Below, piece by piece: positions 57,651 to 64,000 of a stretch of 64,000 nt of DNA. The stretch spans positions 1 through 64,000 of the forward strand of contig NZ_CP050856.1 of assembly GCF_000821185.2 (NCBI RefSeq). Direction: 5' to 3'. Under the pieces are notes generated by a model. That model worked only from the letters and a program-made list of their open reading frames with translations. It did not search any database and was not told the DNA's origin. The translations under genes were made by a program, and so were the position numbers. How positions within the stretch are numbered: position 1 is the stretch's first letter; the number at the start of each line of letters is the position of its first letter. Source of the stretch: Serratia symbiotica (lineage in GTDB: Bacteria; Pseudomonadota; Gammaproteobacteria; Enterobacterales; Enterobacteriaceae).

Positions 57651-58458
57651 GATGACTGGCATGTGAGAAACCACACTGGACAGCAATGTCATCTAGCGAC
57701 ATTGCTGTCTCGACCAGCAGTTTTTGTGCCCTCTCAAGCCGACACTGAATAACAAAGTTCCACGGAGTAATGCCAAACATCACGCGAAATCCTCGTTTGA
57801 GCAGAATCGGTGTCAACCCGGAAGCCCTCGCCACGGCATCAAGATTCAATGGCTCCTGTTGCTGTTGCCGTATGTATTCCCTCGCTTTAATTAACTTTTG
57901 TCGATCACGCGCAAACAGAGGAACACTTCGCGATGGCAGGGTTTGCTGTAACTGCAACTCACACACGCTCAGCCACAATGCCTGTAACAATAAGCTTTCC
58001 AACCGCAGTGCACCCAGTGGGCTATGATTGCGACTCGCCTGCTGTATCTGCTGTCGTAATAACTTCAATTCGGAAGGTATGGCAGTGCTAAAGATGGCAC
58101 TTGGCTGATCGACCAGCATAATTCCTGCGTCTATCAGCGCCTGAATATAACGCACAGGATAATCAATGATGCAGAGATCGTAAAAACAGTGGCGCGGAAA
58201 GAAATCTTCACCCTGGCATGGCGCCTGAGAGCAAGAAACCAGCAAGCTACCGGGCTGAAAAGTGCGGAGTGGTTCCCCTTCCAGGACGTAATGTCCTGCA
58301 CCTTCAACAACTAATATCAGTGACAAATGGGCTTCGCTTGCACCGCGTAGCATAACATCTTGCTGCAAGGTAGTTTCTACCGTGGTGAGGATCATGTCGC
58401 CTACCGATTGACGATGAATGCCAGCTTGTTCCATCGCATCGGCGTGCGTCTTTTCCAT
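57580..58458 (-). CDS. YbtA-like AraC-family regulator
   Basis: A 292-residue AraC/XylS-type regulator. The C-terminal DNA-binding domain (about 188-290) has both helix-turn-helix units (LNLDAVARASGLTPILLKR and MSLDDIAVQCGFSHASHLS) and the end FQRQHGLSPGRYRR. The N-terminal cupin-like part senses the effector; for YbtA this is thought to be the siderophore itself. Expected to activate the two synthesis operons through the tandem 18-bp repeats and to control the receptor gene. AAAGGA precedes the ATG. It is transcribed divergently from the receptor with a Fur-like box between. Confidence 0.9.
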   Translation of the reverse strand: MEKTHADAMEQAGIHRQSVGDMILTTVETTLQQDVMLRGASEAHLSLILVVEGAGHYVLEGEPLRTFQPGSLLVSCSQAPCQGEDFFPRHCFYDLCIIDYPVRYIQALIDAGIMLVDQPSAIFSTAIPSELKLLRQQIQQASRNHSPLGALRLESLLLQALWLSVCELQLQQTLPSRSVPLFARDRQKLIKAREYIRQQQQEPLNLDAVARASGLTPILLKRGFRVMFGITPWNFVIQCRLERAQKLLVETAMSLDDIAVQCGFSHASHLSRFFQRQHGLSPGRYRRQQASV

Positions 58459-58475
58459 TGCAAATCCTTTTATTT

Positions 58476-58492
58476 GATAATGATTTTTATTT
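58476..58492. promoter_or_regulatory. Probable Fur box before the receptor gene
   Basis: GATAATGATTTTTATTT matches the left half of the Fur consensus perfectly and the right half partly. Lies between the divergent regulator and receptor genes, as in the ybtA region. Confidence 0.6.
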
Positions 58493-58595
58493 ACCTTTAT
58501 CGTGCAATTTTACACCGTTATGTGCAACACCTTTTTATCGTCTTGTCGTACCCTCGGAGCTCACAGCTCACAGCACCTCAGGGATATTAATAACT

Positions 58596-60608
58596 ATGCA
58601 ACTGAATCGTATTACAAAAGTTATGGCTGTTAGTTTGCTCCTGACGCAATACGCGTCGGCTGCAGATAACAATGACGAGACATTGATTGTTTCCGCCAGC
58701 AAACAATCTGCTACTGCCGCCTCTAGCCGCAATGTCTCTTACGCTAAAGCGGATGAAAGCGCTCTGACGGATGCACACGTCACCCGTACTGACCAGCTGA
58801 GCCGTGTTCTTCCTGGCCTGCAAATGGGGAACAGTGGGAGCTTGATTTTCCAGTCTGTTTCACTGCGCGGGATATCATCTGCGCAGGATTTCTATAATCC
58901 GGCCGTGACGTTCTATGTCGATGGGGTGCCGCAACTTTCGACCTTTGCCATGCAACCATTAATGGATGTAGAGAGCGTGGAGATGCTGCGTGGACCTCAA
59001 GGCACGCTGTATGGCAAAAGTGCACAGGGCGGCATTATTAATATTGTGACCCATCAGCCTGACAGCCCACCGCGTGGCTCCGTAGAGGCGGGCTATGCAA
59101 GCCGCGATGGTTATCACACCAAGTTCAATGCCAGTGGTCCCATTCAGGATGGTTTACTTTACGGCAGTGTCACTCTGCTACGTGAAGTTGATCAGGGCGC
59201 GATGACTAACCCCGATACCGGTAGCGATCATCTGGGTGGATCGCGCACGAATGCCGGTAATGTGCGTTTGCGCCTTGCCCCTGATAATCAGCCATGGGAA
59301 GCGAGCGTTGATATCACTGAGGAGTGTACACATGCCACTCAGGATACGTATGTGCCCTTCGATAAAGTCAAAAGTCGCACGTTAGATATCAGCGCTGGCG
59401 GCGGCGATCCTTATTTACGTCGTTGTACCCACAGCCAGGCATTGAGCGGCCGCTATACCACTGATAACTGGATTTTCAGTCTGGTGAGTGCCTGGCAGCA
59501 ACAGAATTACGATCGCCAGTTCCCTTACGGTTTTTACAGCGCCAGCTTGCCAGAAAGATGGAATCAGAATGTGCAGGAACTGCGCGCTGCCACGCGGGGC
59601 AATGAAACGGTAGATATGGTGTTTGGGCTGTATCGACAGGATACGCGGGAGTCGCTCGACTCTTCGTACAGCTATGGTGCGATACCTTTGACTGCGACCC
59701 GCTCAAATAATCAGGCGGAGACATTGGCTGCCTATAGTGATCTGACCTGGCATGTCACCTCACAGTTTGATTTGGGGGCTGGGCTGCGCTTCTCACACGA
59801 CCGGGCTGAAACCCGCTACAGCGGGAACGCATTGGGCACACCATGGGGTGATAACAACACAACACGAGACGATCAGGTCTTAGGCCAGGTTTCCGCGGGT
59901 TATCAGTTCACGGATGCCTGGCGCGTCTACACGCGCATTGCCCAGGGTTACAAGCCCGCGGGCTTCTCGATCACCCCGACAGCGGGTGTGGCGGCAGAAC
60001 CTTACAGCGCGGAGAAATCGATTAACTATGAAATTGGTAGCCGTTATGAGTACAACGATTTGTCGTTGAACGGTGCGGTGTTCTACACCCATACCAAAGA
60101 TATGCAACTCTATTCTGGACCTGTGGGTTATCAGACGCTAAGCAATGCGGGCAGTGCCGATGCCAGCGGTGTGGAATTAGGTGCACGTTGGAACTTTACG
60201 CCGGGCTGGGCATGGGAAATTAACGGGAACTATGTCCATTCTGAATTCAGTGATGACAGTGTGACCTACGCTAATAAACGCGTCCCCTTTGTGCCAGAAT
60301 TCGCGGGCGGCACCAGCATAGTAGGCAATATTGAAACCGCATGGGGCGCTCTGATGCCTCGCGCAGGCGTCAACCTGACGGGACCGCAATACTTTGACGG
60401 GGACAACACCTTGAAACAAGGCAGCTACACCACGGCCGATCTCAGCCTTGGGTGGCAAGCAACGGACCGTGTAACCGTAACAGCCTATCTCAATAACATG
60501 TTTGACCGCCGCTATCGCACCTATGGCTTCCTGAATGGCACCTCCGCTTATGCTCAGGTAAACAATGGCCGTACTGCGGGGCTGGATGTACGTGTAGCGC
60601 TGTTTTGA
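58596..60608 (+). CDS. fyuA: FyuA-like TonB-dependent metallophore receptor
   Basis: A 670-residue outer-membrane receptor very close in length and sequence to FyuA (673), the yersiniabactin and pesticin receptor. Signal peptide residues 1-22 (ends YASA), TonB box ETLIVSA (about 27-33), plug domain with AQDFYNPAV, LRGPQGTLYGKSAQGG, and a 22-strand barrel with family segments AYSDLTWH, RVYTRIAQGYKP, DMQLYSGPV and the C-terminal aromatic-type ending RVALF. I start at the ATG that begins the signal peptide; the open frame reaches 46 codons upstream into the promoter. Such close similarity to FyuA argues that the product keeps the yersiniabactin-type metal core. Confidence 0.95.
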   Translation: MQLNRITKVMAVSLLLTQYASAADNNDETLIVSASKQSATAASSRNVSYAKADESALTDAHVTRTDQLSRVLPGLQMGNSGSLIFQSVSLRGISSAQDFYNPAVTFYVDGVPQLSTFAMQPLMDVESVEMLRGPQGTLYGKSAQGGIINIVTHQPDSPPRGSVEAGYASRDGYHTKFNASGPIQDGLLYGSVTLLREVDQGAMTNPDTGSDHLGGSRTNAGNVRLRLAPDNQPWEASVDITEECTHATQDTYVPFDKVKSRTLDISAGGGDPYLRRCTHSQALSGRYTTDNWIFSLVSAWQQQNYDRQFPYGFYSASLPERWNQNVQELRAATRGNETVDMVFGLYRQDTRESLDSSYSYGAIPLTATRSNNQAETLAAYSDLTWHVTSQFDLGAGLRFSHDRAETRYSGNALGTPWGDNNTTRDDQVLGQVSAGYQFTDAWRVYTRIAQGYKPAGFSITPTAGVAAEPYSAEKSINYEIGSRYEYNDLSLNGAVFYTHTKDMQLYSGPVGYQTLSNAGSADASGVELGARWNFTPGWAWEINGNYVHSEFSDDSVTYANKRVPFVPEFAGGTSIVGNIETAWGALMPRAGVNLTGPQYFDGDNTLKQGSYTTADLSLGWQATDRVTVTAYLNNMFDRRYRTYGFLNGTSAYAQVNNGRTAGLDVRVALF

Positions 60609-60642
60609 TGCATTCCTCGCGAATCTGTAACGGATGATCAAT

Positions 60643-61452
60643 GGCTCTGTCGCATTAGAGACATGAAGTTGTCCAAAGTTGCGTTGTTGGTTATTTAGGC
60701 GGCCAGCAAATAGAATTGTTCCGCGGGTGACAATCCCTCACTTTGCGGGTGTTGATATTGCCCTTTTCGTATCATGTTGCTCAGTTCGATGCCGGTCAGG
60801 ATCGTCTGTGCCCGTCGAAACGATTTGAATCCCAGCATCGGCCATGTCCGACGTTTGATATTTCGGTGATCTTGCTCAATCAGGTTGTTCAGGTACTTAC
60901 TTTGCCTGACGGTAATCGCTTCCTCATCGGGTTTGTCGGCGTTGAGCGTGGCCAAAGCTGCAGTGTTAGCACCACTTTTATCGATAGTGACAACTTCGGG
61001 TTCGCCGTGATGGCGAATAGCCTTGCGAAAGAAGCGCAATGCGGCTGCAGAGTCCCGTTTGGCGGTCAGCAAAAAGTCGATTGTCTGGCCTGCAGTATCC
61101 ACCGCGCGGTAGAGATATTTCCACTGGCCTTTGACTTTGATGTAGGTTTCATCCATTCGCCACCGCCGACCTACGGTGCGCTTGTGTCGGCGAAAAACCT
61201 TATCCAGTAGCGGTACCTGGCGGATAACCCAACGATGCAACGTGGAATGGTCAACGACAATACCGCGCTCCGCCATCATCTCTTCGATGGTTTCGCAGAC
61301 TCAGTGCATAGGCGAGGTACCAGCGGACACACTGAGCCATAATATCGACGGGATAATGCAGGCGACTGAAAGCGTTTCGAATGAGAGACATGGGCAGGTA
61401 ATAACATCAAAAAAAAACATTTTATCTAACAACGCCTTAATGCGAAAGAGCC
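60643..61452 (-). mobile_element. IS6-family element (decayed)
   Basis: About 810 bp with terminal repeats GGCTCTGTCGCATTA (left) and GGCTCTTTCGCATTA (right, reverse complement). Flanking 8-mers TGATCAAT and TACTTTTT differ, so no target duplication. It borders the metallophore locus at the end of the receptor gene. Confidence 0.85.
60695..61391 (-). pseudogene. IS6-family transposase, frameshifted
   Basis: Together the two frames encode about 232 residues, the usual IS6/IS26 size. The N-terminal frame starts MSLIRNAFSRLHYPVDIM and, after ALSLRN, an extra C in AACCATCGAAG shifts into the main frame (IEEMMAERGIVVDHSTLHRW). The DDE region is intact in the main frame (MDETYIKVKG, TIDKSGAN, NNLIEQDHRNIKRR). 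Unless the extra base is a sequencing error, the element is inactive. Confidence 0.85.
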
Positions 61453-61519
61453 TACTTTTTGCTTAAGTGACGTGTTGCGAAGAGAGGCGCATCCTGTTAC
61501 GGAACTGCGCCAATACTTA

Positions 61520-62406
61520 TCAATGCTGGATTTTGGCCAGGTCATCGGCGGTCAACCCCGTCATCTTCATGACCAGGTTGCGATCAAGACCATTGGTCAG
61601 CATTGTGCGGGCAACGGCAAGCTTGCCTTCCTGACGCCCTTTTTCAATCCCTTTAAGTTCAAGTTTTTGTGCAACGGTCATAAGCACCTCCTCATGTTGT
61701 GGCGCACGACGCGCCAGTTCGCGGATAAACGTCTCCGGGGCTGCCGTGTCACCAACCTGTAGCATGTAATTCATCAATGATGCCAGTTGCTCCTGCGTAG
61801 TATATCCGGCCAGCAGCAACGTGACCAGTTGTTCCAGCAGGTCAGCCAGGTCGCGCTGACGGATGTGTTTCTGTAAAAGCTCCAGGATGGCCATACGGCG
61901 ATGCTGCATGATTTGCTCATCCGGGATGACAGTGACATCGACTAGGGGAAACTCTCCCGCATAAAGCTGTGTGGCCAGTTCAGGGTCACCAAACTCATCC
62001 AGCCAGCGCATCGAGTACGGATAAGGCGTCACCTGACCGTGGTAGAATAACAGTGGAACCACCAGAGGCAGCTGCTCGTTACCCGCATCAAGATGGCGTT
62101 GCATCGCCGCGATACTGTATCTCATCAAGCGAAAGGCCATATTCTTATCAGGGGAACTTTGGTGCTCGATAAGGCAATAGACAAAGCCGATACCCTTCCC
62201 CGCCTTGAGTGAATAGAGCACATCGATAATAGGCACGCAAATCTTCTTCAACAAAGCTGCCGATTCCAGCTTTAACGCACTCAAGTCACAGTGTGTGAGC
62301 ACTGCCGGCGGCAAATGCAATTGCAGGAAGTCACGCGCTGTTTCCGGATGGGTCAGAAACTGCTTGAACACGGCGTCATGGGGAATGGGGGTCGTTTCAT
62401 CGACAT
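61520..62406 (-). pseudogene. Rpn-family nuclease gene with damaged start
   Basis: A 283-codon frame of the Rpn (recombination-promoting nuclease, YhgA-like) family with the PD-(D/E)xK signature: the helix FKQFLTHPETARDFLQLHLP, D in IIDVLYS and YCLIEHQSSPDK. The family start is [M...TTPIPHDAVFKQF]; that peptide is encoded just upstream (TTPIPHDA) but the only ATG (62406) is out of frame by one base, and the in-frame start would be a GTG at 62371 that drops the conserved PHDAV. So a 1-nt deletion after the ATG is likely. Related genes are mobile and cause RecA-independent recombination. Confidence 0.75.
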
Positions 62407-62520
62407 ATCATAACATAACATGCTCAGGCTTTGCTAAACCACCCTTAGGCTCCATAACCAGGACGTTCAGGTTATTCTTTCTAGCAGATATTAATTTATC
62501 TACTGGTACTAATTTTCCTC

Positions 62521-63653
62521 CTAATCATATTCATCAGGCCATTCGATCTCTACCTCTAGAAAATGCGCTTCATTTATAGTCTCTACAACTTCAATTTCAT
62601 CAACTTCAATTTCTTCGAAGTCTTTAGAAAAGTCACCACTTAATGTCAGTAAAATGTCAGTATGAAAACTTTCTGTCGTTTTACAAACATATCCTCTTAA
62701 ACGAACATAGCCTCTATCTACAGGGTCTTTGAAGAAAAATAAAACCTAGCCGCAACCTCAACTTTAACAGTAGCCCCAAGTTTAAGAACAATCAACCCAT
62801 CATCGATTCTTACAACATTAACACTAACCGATCCATTGATATCGTTATCTAATTTATGTGATATATAAGAAGCAAAAACATCATCCCATTCAAGAAACAT
62901 TGAAGAGTTAGCTTCAATATAAATATCAGCACTGTCAAGACTATCAATTATTTTGACTTTGATTTGTTCTAATATATGATTTTTATCAGCAAAGAGAGAG
63001 TCTTCCCTTATTTTATAAATAATACTTGACACCTTGTTGTGTGGCTGAAAAATTTCAAGCGCCTCTGCTAAAGAAGATACAACTTTTATCCTATAACATC
63101 CCCCTGAAAACTCTTTCCAACCCATATCTTGACTGACTGCTATAACATTTAGATCATGTGCATCCCCCATGATCGATCGATAACAAAGCAATTGCATCTG
63201 GAAATTCGTTTTTTTATTCTTCCATTTCAAATGGCGCATGAGTATTTAAATACAAATCCATCAAATCAGATAATTCTACATATTCTGATGAGTCTATTTT
63301 TTCAGCACCAATAAACTCATAATATTCATTTAGTTTTTTTGTTGCAATTTCTTTATCAGTGCCAACTACAGAAAGTAGCTCTTCTGCCCTACTAAGGTCA
63401 GATTTATTGATGTTTAGTTGCTTGTTTGCTGACCTTATTGCTTGGTGAATTGATGATCGCGCATTATATATTTCTTTCTCAATGTGTTTTATTGCTTCGT
63501 TATGTATAATGTCCGGCTGTATTACTTGGACTGGACTTTTTTAAATTGACTCATCTGTGCAAGCAAACCTTCATAGAACTTATATCCCTCGGACTTAAGA
63601 ATTGAATTATCAATAGTGATTGCACCAAAGTCTATGTTTATATCTTTCATCAT
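62521..63653 (-). pseudogene. PIN-domain nuclease gene broken at homopolymers
   Basis: Joining three frames gives one protein of about 375 residues: start MMKDINIDFGAITIDN, then SPVQVIQPDIIHNEAIKHIE, then EFPDAIALLSIDHG, then DAHDLNVIAVSQDMGWKEF and an acidic C-terminus ending EIEWPDEYD. Acidic residues in INIDFG, IIHNE, FPDA and VSQDMGW match the PIN active site. Lesions: one base lost from a run of six A (63537-63542), a TAA next to a run of A (63214-63216), one base gained in a run of five G (63164-63168), one base lost in a run of T (62735-62739). Either a decayed toxin or defence gene or a victim of homopolymer sequencing errors. Confidence 0.75.
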
Positions 63654-64000
63654 ATTATTATACCCCATATGTTATTTGAAATAAATCAACCTTATTGATA
63701 AACTCACTTGTAGGCTGGTTATATCCATCTACTGAATAGCTAAAGTAGCTGTCTAAAGGATAGTCCATCTGCGAAATTACCCGTGCTGAATCCAGCAAAT
63801 ATACCAAGACTACCCCTGGCCGCTGCGAGCAAGTTCCCGCTCTATTCATTTCCCTTGCATTTTGGACATACCGCGTATTCTGTCCAGTTACCCCCTCTTA
63901 TCCATGGTTTCTGTGGATAATCAATATGTAGTGTCTGCATCCGTGGCGACCGCTACCAGATGTGTGTTTTTGGCTGGCCATCATCATCCCACCCTGCCCG
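63654..64000. other. Window end: relic coding end and DnaA-box dyad
   Basis: A minus-strand frame ends at 63660 with ...FINKVDLFQITYGV and may be the tail of an upstream partner of the PIN gene; unrecognised. From about 63850 the base composition rises and the dyad listed separately follows; the next replicon or maintenance module may begin here. Confidence 0.35.
63898..63920. promoter_or_regulatory. Second copy of the DnaA-box dyad
   Basis: TTATCCATGGTTTCTGTGGATAA repeats the dyad found beside resD. TGTGGATAA is a consensus DnaA box. Confidence 0.5.

Noticed and set aside
23642..60608. Identification as the Yersinia high-pathogenicity island
   Set aside because: No irp9/ybtS, ybtE, ybtX or asn-tRNA-associated integrase; synthase layout and transporter set differ.

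Overview
The window reads as a plasmid from an enterobacterium (order Enterobacterales, plausibly an Erwiniaceae or Enterobacteriaceae host). The signs are a RepA replicon under antisense-RNA and pseudoknot control, F-type TraI and TraT, ResD, ParA with a small partner, CcdAB of the O157 type, two IS911-like elements and a FyuA-type receptor. No rRNA, tRNA or CRISPR array was seen. The host is inferred from gene families only.

Layout. 1-3.3 kb: repA with its copy-control leader, a secreted PLD-type nuclease, and traT. 3.3-11.5 kb: wreckage of conjugation genes. The C-terminal half of an F-like traI is joined through an IS911-like element to a truncated virB4, followed by virB3, virB2, virB1, an unknown gene and a NusG/RfaH-like (ActX-type) antiterminator. 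11.5-16.4 kb: an AT-rich accessory island with an XRE regulator beside a decayed second copy of the actX 5' end. It also holds a four-gene cassette (HTH-receiver regulator, GNAT acetyltransferase, small secreted SUOX-fold protein, membrane histidine kinase) and a PBECR-type nuclease. 16.4-21.9 kb: plasmid maintenance (resD, parA and partner with five palindromic sites, a HEPN-type protein, ccdAB). 21.9-23.4 kb: a second, almost identical IS copy inserted in a group II intron remnant.

23.6-60.6 kb: a complete, divergently transcribed metallophore cluster. The rightward operon encodes a 4,120-residue FAAL-ACP-KS-AT-KR-ACP-Cy-A-PCP-Cy-PCP megasynthase, a KS-MT-KR-ACP-Cy* protein without its own AT, a YbtU-type imine reductase and a methyltransferase-thioesterase-thioesterase fusion. 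The leftward operon, in which every gene overlaps the next, encodes a PchF-like Cy-A-MT-PCP-TE protein, an unknown 134-residue protein, two YbtP/YbtQ-type ABC proteins and an EmrAB-type export pair. A YbtA-like AraC regulator and a FyuA-like receptor close the locus. The central intergenic region has a near-perfect Fur palindrome and two exact tandem 18-bp repeats. The organisation resembles micacocidin biosynthesis: a fatty acid is activated and turned into an alkyl-salicylate starter by an iterative PKS, replacing salicylate synthase and salicyl-AMP ligase, neither of which is present here. Several features depart from yersiniabactin and suggest a distinct product: the missing AT, a KR with lost catalytic residues, a split tandem Cy arrangement, and a pyochelin-type terminal module.

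60.6-64 kb: degenerate DNA with a frameshifted IS6-family element, an Rpn nuclease with a damaged start, a PIN-domain nuclease gene broken at several homopolymers, and a copy of a DnaA-box dyad also found beside resD.
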